A stretch of 64,000 nucleotides of DNA from DASXRA01 sp036502575 (GCA_036502575.1 DASXYL010000083.1:1-64000); one strand, 5' to 3'; counted from the first letter of the stretch, positions 8,179-17,090 are shown. Translations and numbers: made by a program. Notes: generated by a model from the letters alone, not told the origin.

Positions 8179-10104
8179 ATGGAGAAACGGACCGCCGTCC
8201 GAGTAGCAACATCCGCGCTCGCAGTGTCCGCGCTCGCGGTCGGCTGCCTGGCGGCCGCACCCGGCGCCGGCGCCCAGCCGTCGCGCCACGCCGTGGCCAA
8301 CAGCAAGCCGACGTGGCTGCCGCGGGCCAGTCATCTCGGCGCTGCCCCGAAGTCGGCACCCGTCCAGCTGCGCGTCTACCTCGCTCCGAACGGCGGACAG
8401 GACGCTGTGCAGGCCGCGGTGCGGGCCGTCTCGACACCGTCGAGCCCGGCGTACCGACAGTTCCTCAGCCCGGCTGCATACGACAGGCTCTTCGCGCCGA
8501 CGTCGGCCGCCGTCACGAACGTGACTTCGTGGCTGAAGGGTTCCGGGCTCAGCGTCACGGGCGTCGAGGCGCACAACCGCTACATCTCCGTCACCGGCAG
8601 TGTCGCGGCCGCGCAGAAGGCGTTCGGCGTCTCGATCCAGCGCTACCAGCACGACGGGCAGTCGGTCACCGCGCCGTCGAGCGTCGCCAGCGTGCCGGCC
8701 GGGGTCGCCGGGTCGGTGTTGTCCGTGTCCGGCCTCGACTCCACCGTCAAGAAAGTGGCTCACACCGCGAAGGCCGCTCCGCCGCCGCCCGGATTCGTCA
8801 ACGCCCGCCCCTGTTCGCTGTCCTACGGCCAGGTGCAGGCCAAGTACCAGGCCGACTTCCACACGCCGCTGCCGAAGTACAACGGCAAGGTGATCCCGTA
8901 CTCGCCGTGCGGCTACACCGGACCGCAGTTCCGCTCCGCGTACGAGGGTGACACCGACCTGGACGGCACCGGCGTCACGGTTGCGATCACCGACGCCTAC
9001 GCCGCGCCGACCATCGCCAAGGACGCGAAGACTTACGCCGCCAACCACGGCGACGCCGCCTACGCGCCGGGGCAGCTGACCCAGTCGGTGCCGAAGAAGT
9101 TCACGCACGAGGCCGACTGCAATCCGTCCGGGTGGTACGGCGAGGAGACTCTCGACGTCGAGGCCGTGCACGCGATGGCCAGCGGCGCGAACATCAAGTA
9201 CTACGCGTCGGCCAGCTGCTACGACGCCGACTTCCTCGACACCCTCGCGAAGGTCGTCGACGACAACCAGGCCCAGCTGGTGTCGAACTCGTGGAGCGAC
9301 CTCGAAGCCAACGAATCGGCCGACAACATCGCCGCGTACGAGCAGGTCTTCCTGCAGGGGGCCCTGCAGGGCATCAGCTTCCTGTACTCCTCCGGCGACA
9401 ACGGCGATGAGCTGGCCAGCAGCGGCCTCAAGCAGGTCGACTACCCGGCCTCGGATCCGTACGTCACCGCGGTGGGCGGCACGTCCACGGCGATCGGCGC
9501 CGACGGTTCGCTGGCTTGGCAGACCGGATGGGGAACGCAGAAGTACACCCTGTCGGCCGATGGCAAGTCGTGGGCGCCGGTCGGGTTCCTGTACGGCGCG
9601 GGCGGCGGCTACTCGGCGCTGTTCAACCGTCCCGACTACCAGAACGGCGTCGTGCCGGACACTGCGCCTCCCGGGCGGGCCGTACCGGACGTCGGCCTGG
9701 ACGCCGACCCGACCACCGGCATGCTGATCGGTGAGACGCAGACCTTCCCGAACGGTGTCCGCTACGGCGAGTACCGCATCGGCGGCACCAGCCTCGCGGC
9801 GCCGCTGTTCGCCGGTATGACTGCTCTCACACTGCAGAACGCCGGCGGCGGCATCGGCCTGCTCAACCCGACCATCTACTCGCAAGCCAACTCGGGCACC
9901 TTCACCGACGTGAAGGGCACGCCGAAGGATGCGGGCAACGTCCGGGCCGACTACACCAACGGCCTGGATCCCTCGGGCGGCCAGCTGTACAGCGTCCGCA
10001 CGTTCAACCAGGACTCCAGCCTGAAGGTGACCAAGGGTTGGGACGACGTCACGGGGGTCGGCGCGCCGAACGCCGACTGGCTGACGAGCGTCAGTCCGCT
10101 CTAG
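8179..10104 (+). CDS. secreted S53 family serine-carboxyl peptidase (sedolisin/kumamolisin type)
   Basis: A 641-residue exported protease. The signal peptide spans residues 1-33 (AVSALAVGCLAAAPGAGAQ). The pro-kumamolisin activation domain covers about 40-190 and includes SPAYRQFLSPAAYDRLF. The S53 catalytic domain supplies Glu and Asp in EETLDVEAVHAMA, the oxyanion region around VSNSWSD, and the nucleophile in GGTSLAAPLFAGM. Family members cleave proteins at low pH after self-removal of the prodomain. The ATG at 8179 is chosen because the signal peptide follows directly; the frame stays open far upstream by chance. It has its own terminator and no functional partner nearby. Confidence 0.93.
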   Translation: MEKRTAVRVATSALAVSALAVGCLAAAPGAGAQPSRHAVANSKPTWLPRASHLGAAPKSAPVQLRVYLAPNGGQDAVQAAVRAVSTPSSPAYRQFLSPAAYDRLFAPTSAAVTNVTSWLKGSGLSVTGVEAHNRYISVTGSVAAAQKAFGVSIQRYQHDGQSVTAPSSVASVPAGVAGSVLSVSGLDSTVKKVAHTAKAAPPPPGFVNARPCSLSYGQVQAKYQADFHTPLPKYNGKVIPYSPCGYTGPQFRSAYEGDTDLDGTGVTVAITDAYAAPTIAKDAKTYAANHGDAAYAPGQLTQSVPKKFTHEADCNPSGWYGEETLDVEAVHAMASGANIKYYASASCYDADFLDTLAKVVDDNQAQLVSNSWSDLEANESADNIAAYEQVFLQGALQGISFLYSSGDNGDELASSGLKQVDYPASDPYVTAVGGTSTAIGADGSLAWQTGWGTQKYTLSADGKSWAPVGFLYGAGGGYSALFNRPDYQNGVVPDTAPPGRAVPDVGLDADPTTGMLIGETQTFPNGVRYGEYRIGGTSLAAPLFAGMTALTLQNAGGGIGLLNPTIYSQANSGTFTDVKGTPKDAGNVRADYTNGLDPSGGQLYSVRTFNQDSSLKVTKGWDDVTGVGAPNADWLTSVSPL

Positions 10105-10117
10105 TTCGCAAGGAAGT

Positions 10118-10156
10118 AGCGGGGCGGGCCGGGTTTCTTGACCGGCACGCCCCGCT
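10118..10156 (+). terminator. terminator after S53 peptidase
   Basis: AGCGGGGCG (10118-10126) pairs with CGCCCCGCT (10148-10156), with an inner GCCGG/CCGGC stem. It begins 14 bp after the peptidase stop and is followed by TCGTTCT. A factor-independent terminator is likely. Confidence 0.7.
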
Positions 10157-10185
10157 TCGTTCTCCGGAGCGCGTAGCCTGCCTGC

Positions 10186-10776
10186 GTGCTCGCTCGCGAC
10201 TTCAGAGCTGTGCTCGACGCAGCCGCGGGCGGCGACGAATTGGCATTCGCGAAATTGTGGCGTGACGTCCACCCTGCGCTACTTCGTTACCTACGCGTCC
10301 TGGCCAAGGACGAGACCGTGGCCGAGGACGTCGCGTCCGAGGTGTGGGTGGACGTCACGCGCCGCCTGCCCGATTTCGTCGGTGACGAGTCGGCGTTTCG
10401 CGGCTGGCTGTTCACCCTGGCTCGCCGGCGCACCATCGACGTCTGGCGGCAGGCGCAACGCTCCCCGGTGCACCTGACCGGCGACGATGCCGACCTGGAC
10501 CGTGCGGGCGGACACGACACCGCCGGGTCGGCTCTCGAGCGGATGAGCACCCAGCGGGCGTTGGAGCTGATCGCCACGCTGCCTCGGGACCAGGCCGAGG
10601 CCATCGCGCTGCGCGTCATCGCCGGTATGGACGTGAAGGACGTCGCGCACCTGCTCGGCAAGCGCCCGGGAGCAGTTCGGGTGGCCGCCCATCGTGGGCT
10701 GCGCACCCTGGCCGCCCGGCTGAGCGCCCAGCAGCCCCGGGATCGGATGCCGCGCGGCTCGGACGTTCCGCGCTGA
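10186..10776 (+). CDS. ECF-type RNA polymerase sigma factor
   Basis: 196 residues, GTG start. Region 2 spans about 18-90 (FAKLWRDVHPALLRYLRVL, ESAFRGWLFTLARRRTIDVWR); region 4 spans about 120-175 (ELIATLPRDQAEAIALRVIAGM, VAHLLGKRPGAVRVAAHRGL). No region 3 is present, as in ECF sigma factors. The gene 93 bp downstream encodes a protein with one membrane helix that may be its regulator. The C-terminal 20 residues are basic and unconserved. Confidence 0.9.
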   Translation: MLARDFRAVLDAAAGGDELAFAKLWRDVHPALLRYLRVLAKDETVAEDVASEVWVDVTRRLPDFVGDESAFRGWLFTLARRRTIDVWRQAQRSPVHLTGDDADLDRAGGHDTAGSALERMSTQRALELIATLPRDQAEAIALRVIAGMDVKDVAHLLGKRPGAVRVAAHRGLRTLAARLSAQQPRDRMPRGSDVPR

Positions 10777-10869
10777 TCAAACGCGGTCGCCTTGCGGTGA
10801 CGCTCTTGATCAAGGAGCGCGGCAGGGGGGTGTAACGCTTTCGCGCGTCCCGTCGGTTCTCGTAGTGAC

Positions 10870-11703
10870 ATGGCGAGAATCCCCGAGCAGCCCGGCGACC
10901 CGTCGCTCGACGACGTGACCGCCGAACGTCTGCTGCGCGGGCAGCGCCCAGGCCTGGGGGCCCCGGCCGGCGAGCAGGCGCTCAGCGAACTGCTCGCGGC
11001 AGCGTCGGCGCCGCCGTCGGCACGCGAACTTTCCGGAGAGGCCCGGGCGGTGGCTGCGTTCACCGCGTCTCGCCCGGCGACCACCGGGCCGAGACACGCC
11101 CGGCATGTCATTCGCCGGCGTCGATCCGCGATGAGACCGCGGGTCAGTCACGGGGTCGCGGCCGCGGCGGCGCTTGGCGCGCTTACCTTAGGGGGCGTCG
11201 CGGCCGCGGCCTACACAGGCTCGCTGCCCTCGTCCATCCAGCGTCTCGCCCACGACCACATCGGGGCCCCGCACGGCGACCGGGCCCCGGTCGCGCCCGG
11301 GTCGACGACGTCGCGGCCGAAGTCCACCGCAACGGCGCTGCGCTCGGCCCGTTCGTCGGACAACCAGGGTCAACCCGGCCTGTCCGCCATGACGCCCACG
11401 CCTCGGCCGACGCCGTCCGGGCCCGGGCGTCGCAGTGGCACGTCGGCGGCCACGAACCAGCGCGTCCAGTTGTGCACGACCTACATCTCCGCCCGCATGC
11501 GCGGCGATCAGCAGGAGGCGGACAAGGCCTTCCGCCAGCTGGAGAACGCCGCGGGCGGACCCGACAAGGTGTTCGCGTACTGCGCGTCGGTATGGCCGAC
11601 CGATGCTGGCTCGGGCAACTACGACCCGCACGATTCGAACTATCCGGATCCCTGGCCGGCGCGCACCGCGCCGGCTTCCCCCAACGGGCGACCACCGAAC
11701 TAG
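10870..11703 (+). CDS. single-pass membrane protein, possible anti-sigma partner
   Basis: 277 residues, not recognised as a named family. The N-terminal ~110 residues are cytoplasmic and include a helical region rich in Ala and Glu. One membrane helix follows at about residues 99-117 (GVAAAAALGALTLGGVAAAA), then a Ser/Thr/Pro-rich extracellular stretch and a C-terminal domain with two Cys (VQLCTTYISARMRGD ... VFAYCASVW) that could form a disulfide. Proteins with this plan commonly sit behind ECF sigma genes in Actinomycetes and are presumed anti-sigma factors or sensors. No HxxxCxxC zinc motif is present. Confidence 0.7.
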   Translation: MARIPEQPGDPSLDDVTAERLLRGQRPGLGAPAGEQALSELLAAASAPPSARELSGEARAVAAFTASRPATTGPRHARHVIRRRRSAMRPRVSHGVAAAAALGALTLGGVAAAAYTGSLPSSIQRLAHDHIGAPHGDRAPVAPGSTTSRPKSTATALRSARSSDNQGQPGLSAMTPTPRPTPSGPGRRSGTSAATNQRVQLCTTYISARMRGDQQEADKAFRQLENAAGGPDKVFAYCASVWPTDAGSGNYDPHDSNYPDPWPARTAPASPNGRPPN

Positions 11704-11766
11704 TCGCCCCCACAGACGGCGCGCCAGCGGGACCCCCCTCCCCCCGCACCCGCTGATGCGCCTGGA

Positions 11767-11801
11767 GGTGCCGGCCTTCCACCCACGGGAAGGCCGGCAC
11801 C
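11767..11801 (+). terminator. strong hairpin downstream of the anti-sigma-like gene
   Basis: GGTGCCGGCCTTCC (11767-11780) pairs perfectly with GGAAGGCCGGCACC (11788-11801) across a 7-nt loop. It is followed by ACTTCTTT. It separates the sigma/anti-sigma pair from murT. The rest of 11704-11953 holds no convincing gene. Confidence 0.75.
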
Positions 11802-11953
11802 ACTTCTTTGGAGCGGGTGGCGACCACCCGGAACGCAACCCCTCGCGAGGCGAGTGTTGGCGCGATGAGATGACCACCCCGAACGCGACCACGAACGCGA
11901 TGAGCGCTTGCGCGATCCGCTCAGCCGGGATAGGTCGGTAGCCTTGGCTCATC

Positions 11954-13252
11954 ATGAATCTGCTCGCTGTGTGGCTGGGCAAACTCATCCTGGGGTTGCT
12001 CCGCTTGATCGGCCGTCGGGGCAATGCGCTCCCGGGCCTGGTCGTCGAGAAGGTGTTCCCGCGCTTTCTACCCCGGGCGATGGCGCGCCTGACGCACGGC
12101 GTGGTCGTGGTCACCGGCACCAATGGCAAGACGACCACGACGAAGATGGTGGCGACGATCCTGGCCGAGCGGTACCGGGTCCTCACCAACGACACGGGCA
12201 GCAACTTCGTTCGCGGCGCGATCACCACGGCCGTCGAGCATTCACGTTGGTCCGGCCGGCTGCCCTACGACGTCGCGGTGTTCGAGCTGGACGAGGCGTG
12301 GGCGGTCCGCTTCACCGAGGTGGTGCCGCCGCAACGGCTGCTGCTGCTCAACGTCATGCGCGACCAACTCGACCGGTTCGGCGAGATCGACGCGACGGCC
12401 CGGCTGCTGGCCAAGGTAGCGGCGGTGACCACTGATGCGGTGGTGCTCAATCGCGACGATCCGCGGGTGGCCGCGATCGCCGGCGAGACGAGGGCCACCG
12501 TGTCCTACTTCGGGGTGGCGCCGCAGCTGCGCGCGCAGTTCCCCAACGACGAGGAGCTCTACGGCGGGCCGCTGTACGTGTCCTACCTACCGGCCGCCGC
12601 CGAGCTGCGCACGCTGCCGTCCGAGGCGTCGCCGGAGACGTCGCTGCACGTCGGCGACAAGGACATTCAGGTGCTGCTGCGGGCCGAGGGCGCGCACAAC
12701 GCGCAGAACGCCGCCGGCGCCGCGGCGCTGGCGCTGACGTTCGGCTTCTTCCCGTCCGAGGTGGCCTCGGGGTTGCGGCGGGTGTCCCCGGCGTTCGGAC
12801 GGGGCCAGTCCTTCGACGTCGAGGGCCGGCGGCTCGTCCTGCAGCTGGTGAAGAACCCGGCCGGATTCCGGCAGACGCTGCGCACCCTCGACAACGCCGA
12901 CCCCGCGGCCGTCGTCGTCGCGATCAACGACGACTACGCCGACGGCCGGGACGTGTCGTGGTTGTGGGACGTCGACTTCGTCCCGACGCTGCAGGGACGG
13001 GCAACCCGGCTGTCGACGTCTGGCACGCGCGCCGCCGACATGGCCGTGCGGCTGCGCTACGACGACATCGAGGTCGCCGAGGTCGAACCGGACCTGGAGA
13101 AGGCGGTGCGCCAGGCAGTGTCCACAGTGGACACCGGCGCCCAGGTCGTCGTCTTCAGCACGTACACGGCCATGTGGGCGCTGCACGCCATCCTGCTCCG
13201 GATCGGCCGAACCACCGACGATCGTGTGCGCGAGGAGCCGGAGACCCAATGA
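11954..13252 (+). CDS. murT: lipid II isoglutaminyl synthase, MurT-like Mur ligase subunit
   Basis: MurT and GatD together amidate the alpha-carboxyl of D-glutamate in peptidoglycan lipid II, using ATP and glutamine. 432 residues. The ATP-binding loop is GTNGKTTTTKM near residue 57, the central Mur ligase domain has LLNVMRDQLDRFGEID, and the C-terminal DUF1727 domain includes DVSWLWDVDF, the region with the aspartate needed for activity in studied MurT. The protein contains no cysteine at all, so the Cys4 zinc ribbon described in staphylococcal and streptococcal MurT is absent. The gene overlaps gatD by 4 bp (ATGA). Confidence 0.93.
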   Translation: MNLLAVWLGKLILGLLRLIGRRGNALPGLVVEKVFPRFLPRAMARLTHGVVVVTGTNGKTTTTKMVATILAERYRVLTNDTGSNFVRGAITTAVEHSRWSGRLPYDVAVFELDEAWAVRFTEVVPPQRLLLLNVMRDQLDRFGEIDATARLLAKVAAVTTDAVVLNRDDPRVAAIAGETRATVSYFGVAPQLRAQFPNDEELYGGPLYVSYLPAAAELRTLPSEASPETSLHVGDKDIQVLLRAEGAHNAQNAAGAAALALTFGFFPSEVASGLRRVSPAFGRGQSFDVEGRRLVLQLVKNPAGFRQTLRTLDNADPAAVVVAINDDYADGRDVSWLWDVDFVPTLQGRATRLSTSGTRAADMAVRLRYDDIEVAEVEPDLEKAVRQAVSTVDTGAQVVVFSTYTAMWALHAILLRIGRTTDDRVREEPETQ

Positions 13253-13959
13253 TCACCTTGGTGCATCTCTACCCGCGCGAGATGAACATCTACGGCGACA
13301 CCGGCAATGTGATCGTGCTGCGCCGGCGGTGCGAATGGCGTGGCATCGACGTGCGAGTGGTGCCGATCAATGTCGGCGAGCCGCTGCCGCACGACGCCGA
13401 TATCGTCCTGGGCGGCGGCGGCCAGGACGCCGCGCAGGGCGATATCGGCCACGACTTCGTCGCGCGGGCGGCGACGCTGCGCGCCATGGCCGACGACGGC
13501 GTGGTGTTCCTAACCATCTGCGGCACGTACCAGATGCTGGGCCACGAGTTCCTCACCCAGGACGGCGTGCACATCGCCGGGACGAGCGTGCTGGACGTGA
13601 CCACGCAGGGCACGCCCACCCGGCTGATCGGCAACAACCACATCGACACGGCGGAGTTCGGGCGCCTCGTCGGGTACGAGAACCACAGCGGCATGACCAC
13701 GCTCGGCCCCGGCGTCCGCCCACTCGGTACCACCGTGACCGGACGCGGCAACAACGGCAAGGACCGCACCGAGGGGGCCGTCCGCGACAACGTGTTCGGC
13801 ACCTACCTGCACGGCCCGGTGCTGGCCAAGAGCCCGCGCTTCGCCGACGAGTTGTTGCGCCGGGCGCTGGTGCGGCGGGGCGCCGACGCCGGCCTGGCCC
13901 CGCTGGACGACTCGCTGCCCGAGCAGGCGGCGCTGGTGGCCGTCGGACGCCCGCGGTAG
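13249..13959 (+). CDS. gatD: GatD-type glutamine amidotransferase of lipid II amidation
   Basis: A class I glutaminase subunit that makes ammonia for MurT. 236 residues. The nucleophile elbow is FLTICGTYQMLG (Cys at about residue 94) and the catalytic His is in FGTYLHGPVL. The glutamine-binding region includes VLGGGGQDAAQ. The ATG overlaps the murT stop, so the two are translationally coupled and surely act as one enzyme. The size and gene order match GatD rather than cobyric acid synthase. Confidence 0.94.
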   Translation: MITLVHLYPREMNIYGDTGNVIVLRRRCEWRGIDVRVVPINVGEPLPHDADIVLGGGGQDAAQGDIGHDFVARAATLRAMADDGVVFLTICGTYQMLGHEFLTQDGVHIAGTSVLDVTTQGTPTRLIGNNHIDTAEFGRLVGYENHSGMTTLGPGVRPLGTTVTGRGNNGKDRTEGAVRDNVFGTYLHGPVLAKSPRFADELLRRALVRRGADAGLAPLDDSLPEQAALVAVGRPR

Positions 13960-13980
13960 TGATCGCTAGGCTGGCGCACC

Positions 13981-14616
13981 GTGAAGCGCTGGCTGGCCGT
14001 CTTGCCCCTACTCGCCCTGTTGGCCGCTTGTACCAGTAGCGGTTCGCCCGACGACGGCGGCAGCACCACCACCAGAACGCAGACGACCACGGTGCACCGC
14101 AGCCCGAGCACCGTCACCAAACCGCCCAGTTCCTTCAAGCCGGCGCCGGCGACCACCGTGGCTGGCCTGGCGCCGGGCAACCCGCCGCCGAAGGGCGAGA
14201 AGGAAGCCACCTGCCCCTACATTGCGACGCAGGACGCCGCCGACACCGAGGGCAATCGCATCTACCGGACGACGATCATCACGACGACGCATCCGGTCGG
14301 CTGCCGGTTCTACTTCTGGTGCTGCGACTACCACGCGACGATGGACATCGTGCCGCGGACGTTCGCCACCCCGACCGACGCCTACAACGCGATGGTGCGC
14401 ACCGGTGAGGCCGGCACGAACGTCATGGGCATCGATTCGTTGATCAAGGGTGTCTCAGCCGTCCTGTACAAAACCAAGTTCTACGGCCCGGACGGCGCCA
14501 CCGACTGGGCGTGCACGTTCGCCAAGGGCAAGGTCATGGTCACCGTGAACACCAACCAGAACGACGTGTCGTTCAACGCCAAGCAGCTCGCGCAGCTGAT
14601 CGCCCCGAAGTTCTGA
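13981..14616 (+). CDS. secreted lipoprotein with DUF2020-like domain
   Basis: 211 residues, GTG start. Signal peptide with lipobox LLAAC (acylated Cys at about residue 17). A Thr/Ser/Pro-rich linker spans 18-70, then a globular domain begins CPYIATQDAADTEGNRIY. That opening and the later paired Cys (VGCRFYFWCCDYHA, WACTF) resemble DUF2020 lipoproteins of Actinomycetes, whose role is unknown. It follows gatD by 21 bp and could be co-transcribed. Confidence 0.75.
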   Translation: MKRWLAVLPLLALLAACTSSGSPDDGGSTTTRTQTTTVHRSPSTVTKPPSSFKPAPATTVAGLAPGNPPPKGEKEATCPYIATQDAADTEGNRIYRTTIITTTHPVGCRFYFWCCDYHATMDIVPRTFATPTDAYNAMVRTGEAGTNVMGIDSLIKGVSAVLYKTKFYGPDGATDWACTFAKGKVMVTVNTNQNDVSFNAKQLAQLIAPKF

Positions 14617-14625
14617 GCTCATCGC

Positions 14626-15048
14626 CTACTCGGCGGGCGGGGGCGTCACCTTGGCCGGTGCCTTTTTCGCGGGGGCTTTCTTGGCCGGTGCCTGCGCGGC
14701 CGCCTTCTTCGCCGGTGCTTTCTTGGCTGGAGCCTTTTTCGCGGGGGCTTTCTTGGCCGGTGCCTTCTTGGCCGGCGGAGGCGTCTCCAGGGCTGGTGGC
14801 GCGACGATGGACTCGGTGCCCGGGATCGTCTCCGCGATGGGCCCACTCAGTTCGGGCCGTGGTGCCGAGCGGGGCGGGACGGGAGCCGGTGCGGGCCGCG
14901 GCGCTGGGCTCGGGGCTGGAATCGAGTCGACGTACGATCCGGGTTTGCCGCTCCGGGTCCGACGCACGGCGTAGCCGACGCCCCCGAGCAGGAGGAAAAG
15001 AAGGAGCCGCCGTCCGCGCCGGCGCTTACGCTGTTTGGTGACGCTCAC
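14626..15048 (-). CDS. membrane protein with PAKKA repeats, in the cwsA position
   Basis: 140 residues. A basic N-terminus (KQRKRRRGRR) and one membrane helix (LLLFLLLGGVGYAV) are followed by a Pro/Ala-rich stretch and about eight KKAPA-type repeats at residues 95-135. Such histone H1-like tails bind nucleic acids or acidic polymers. Divergent orientation to ppiA equals the place of CwsA (Rv0008c), a cell-shape protein of mycobacteria, but the sequence likeness is limited to small size and one membrane helix. Function unknown; the tail end points to DNA, wall polymer or protein binding. Confidence 0.7.
   Translation of the reverse strand: MSVTKQRKRRRGRRLLLFLLLGGVGYAVRRTRSGKPGSYVDSIPAPSPAPRPAPAPVPPRSAPRPELSGPIAETIPGTESIVAPPALETPPPAKKAPAKKAPAKKAPAKKAPAKKAAAQAPAKKAPAKKAPAKVTPPPAE
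14654..14785 (-). repeat. 15-bp tandem repeats encoding PAKKA units
   Basis: About eight degenerate 15-bp units (GCCTTCTTGGCCGGT-like on the plus strand) encode the lysine-rich tail of the adjacent gene. Unit number is likely variable between strains, as such arrays are slippage-prone. One unit is interrupted by an AAAQ variant. Confidence 0.75.
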
Positions 15049-15157
15049 CGATCAACCACCTTCGGATATCGGGGTGCGGCTTCGAACCGACTCATCGGCC
15101 CAGATTGGACGCGTGGCAGGATTGGAGCAAGCCATCGACGATCAGGGGAGCATATCC

Positions 15158-15697
15158 GTGTCCGAAACTGCTGGAACCTCGGCCGTCACGCTGCATACGA
15201 CCGAAGGCGATATCCGGATCATTCTGTTCGGCAACCACGCGCCGAAAACGGTGCGCAACTTCGAGGAGCTCGCCCAGGGAGCCCGGGAGTGGACGCATCC
15301 GCAGACCCGGGCCAAGACGAGCGATCCCTTGTACGACGGCACGATCTTTCACCGCATCATCCCGGGTTTCATGATCCAGGGCGGCGACCCGCTGGGGCAG
15401 GGCTTCGGCGGTCCGGGCTACCAGTTCGCCGACGAGTTCCACCCCGACCTGCGCTTCGACCGGCCCTACCTGCTCGCGATGGCCAACTCCGGCCCGGGCA
15501 CGAACGGTTCGCAGTTCTTCATCACGGTCGGCCCCACCCCACACCTGAACCGCAAGCACACGATCTTCGGCGAAGTGGCCGATGCCGAGAGCCGGGCGGT
15601 CGTCGACGCGATCGCCGGCACCAAGACCGGAGCGAACGACCGTCCGATCGACGACATCGCCATCACGTCGGTGACCGTGGAGCCTGCAGGGAGCTAA
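15158..15697 (+). CDS. ppiA: peptidyl-prolyl cis-trans isomerase, cyclophilin type
   Basis: A 179-residue cytosolic cyclophilin. Signature segments are FHRIIPGFMIQGGDPL, NGSQFFITVGPTPHLNRKHT and FGEV. GTG 15158 is chosen because GGGGAG lies 8 nt upstream and family members start about ten residues before the first strand; the frame is open further upstream. It accelerates proline isomerisation during folding. The position between the cwsA-like gene and the rhomboid/PH/crgA set matches the mycobacterial order (Rv0009). Confidence 0.95.
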   Translation: MSETAGTSAVTLHTTEGDIRIILFGNHAPKTVRNFEELAQGAREWTHPQTRAKTSDPLYDGTIFHRIIPGFMIQGGDPLGQGFGGPGYQFADEFHPDLRFDRPYLLAMANSGPGTNGSQFFITVGPTPHLNRKHTIFGEVADAESRAVVDAIAGTKTGANDRPIDDIAITSVTVEPAGS

Positions 15698-15706
15698 GTC
15701 CTATCG

Positions 15707-16624
15707 ATGTCCGAGACCCGCAGCGCGGCTGTGCCCAACGATGAGCACGGCGACGGTGACGCCACGTCGTCACCGTCGGCGATGCCGCGCTGCTACCGAC
15801 ACCCGATGCGTGAGACCGGCGTGCGCTGCGTGCGCTGCGATCGCCCCATCTGCCCGGAGTGCATGCGTCCGGCATCGGTCGGATTCCAGTGCCCGGACGA
15901 CGTAAAGCTGGGCCAGGTCCGCCAGCGGACTCCGCGCACCGTGGTCGGCGCTTCGACCGGTACGCAATACCCCTACGTGACGTGGACGCTCGTCGGGCTC
16001 AACGTCCTCGCCTACATCGCGACCGCCGCCGGGTCGGTACGGGGCTGGAACCAGAACCACACCAGCCACCTGTTCCAGTCGTGGGTGCTCGTGCCGTACA
16101 AGGTCGGCCACGACGGGCAGTACGGGCGGCTGATCACCGCGGCGTTCCTGCACTACGGGCTGCTGCACATCTTGTTCAACATGCTGGCGCTGCTGATGAT
16201 CGGGCCGTTCCTCGAGCGGCTGCTCGGCACGTGGCGCTTCGCCTCGGTCTACCTGCTCGCCGCGCTCGGGTCCTCGGTCACGGTGTACGCGTTCGACTCG
16301 CGCTACGTAGCGGTCGCCGGGGCGTCGGGCGCCATCTACGGGCTGTTCGCGGCGGCGCTGCTGCTGGTGCGCGAGCTGCAGCTCAACCCGCAATGGCTGG
16401 TCGGCACGATCGTGCTGAACTTCGTGTTCACGTTCGGCGTGCCCGGTGTCTCGAAGCTGGGCCACATCGGTGGCTTCGTCATCGGGGGGCTGGCGACAGT
16501 CGCGATCGCCGGCGTGCCGTGGGACCGACATCGGTTGTCCACCCGCATCCAGGCGGCCGGGCTCACCGGCGTCCTCGTCATGCTCATTATCGGCATCGTC
16601 TTGCGCACCGCCGTCATTTCCTAG
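15707..16624 (+). CDS. rhomboid family intramembrane serine protease with N-terminal zinc finger
   Basis: 305 residues. A cytoplasmic N-terminal Cys/His finger (CYRHPMRETGVRCVRC, then PICPECM) resembles a B-box-like zinc site. About six membrane helices follow. Active-site residues are Ser in GASGAIYGLFAA and His in KLGHIGGFVIGG, and the first-helix HxxxN element appears as LHYGLLHILFNMLAL. It cleaves membrane protein substrates within the bilayer; the substrate is unknown. It starts 9 bp after ppiA, so the two are likely co-transcribed. Confidence 0.93.
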   Translation: MSETRSAAVPNDEHGDGDATSSPSAMPRCYRHPMRETGVRCVRCDRPICPECMRPASVGFQCPDDVKLGQVRQRTPRTVVGASTGTQYPYVTWTLVGLNVLAYIATAAGSVRGWNQNHTSHLFQSWVLVPYKVGHDGQYGRLITAAFLHYGLLHILFNMLALLMIGPFLERLLGTWRFASVYLLAALGSSVTVYAFDSRYVAVAGASGAIYGLFAAALLLVRELQLNPQWLVGTIVLNFVFTFGVPGVSKLGHIGGFVIGGLATVAIAGVPWDRHRLSTRIQAAGLTGVLVMLIIGIVLRTAVIS

Positions 16625-16640
16625 CCGCCGGATCGAACAC

Positions 16641-17063
16641 CTAGCGCGGGTCGAACGCCTCGAGCAGGTCGGCGACCTCGCGCGGGTCGGCGCCGAGCGC
16701 GCGCCGGCTGAACACCACGAGCAGCTCGCCGGCGTCGATCTCCAGGGTGCGGCTCATCAGTCCCAGGTGGGAGTGCTCGTCGACGCGTACGGCGTCCACG
16801 TCCGACCAGGCCAGCCGCGCTCGTGTGGTTGGGGTCCGGACCTGCAGGCCGGAAGCGGTGGCGATCAGCCGCGGCCAGAACGCGAGATCGGTGGCCGCGT
16901 AGCCGATCAGCAGCAGCGCAGCCACGCCGGCCAGCACTCGTCCCGCGCCATCGCCGGACACCACGATGAACACGACGGCCACCGCGGCGAGCACCGCCGA
17001 CAGCACGGTGAGCCGGCGGTCCGGGCCGAAGCGGCAGACGGGTGCGCGGGTGAGGTCGTCCAC
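16641..17063 (-). CDS. PH-domain membrane protein
   Basis: 140 residues, GTG start. Two membrane helices at about residues 17-55 (VLAAVAVVFIVVSG, AALLLIGYAATDLAF) are followed by a compact domain with GLQVRTPTTRARLAWSDVDAVRV and an acidic C-terminal helix (VADLLEAFDPR). This is the pattern of the actinobacterial PH_6 family (low-molecular-weight antigen 6 type, Rv0010c in this neighbourhood). Function unknown. It converges on the rhomboid gene with a 16-bp gap. Confidence 0.85.
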   Translation of the reverse strand: MDDLTRAPVCRFGPDRRLTVLSAVLAAVAVVFIVVSGDGAGRVLAGVAALLLIGYAATDLAFWPRLIATASGLQVRTPTTRARLAWSDVDAVRVDEHSHLGLMSRTLEIDAGELLVVFSRRALGADPREVADLLEAFDPR

Positions 17064-17090
17064 AGGTTTCTCCCCAGGTGGGGATAGAAC

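Noticed and set aside
11830..11957. Small minus-strand membrane protein overlapping the murT start (ERIAQALIAFVVAFGVVIS)
   Set aside because: The frame has no nearby stop and runs through the terminator into the next gene's shadow; no ribosome site. A hydrophobic stretch alone is not enough.
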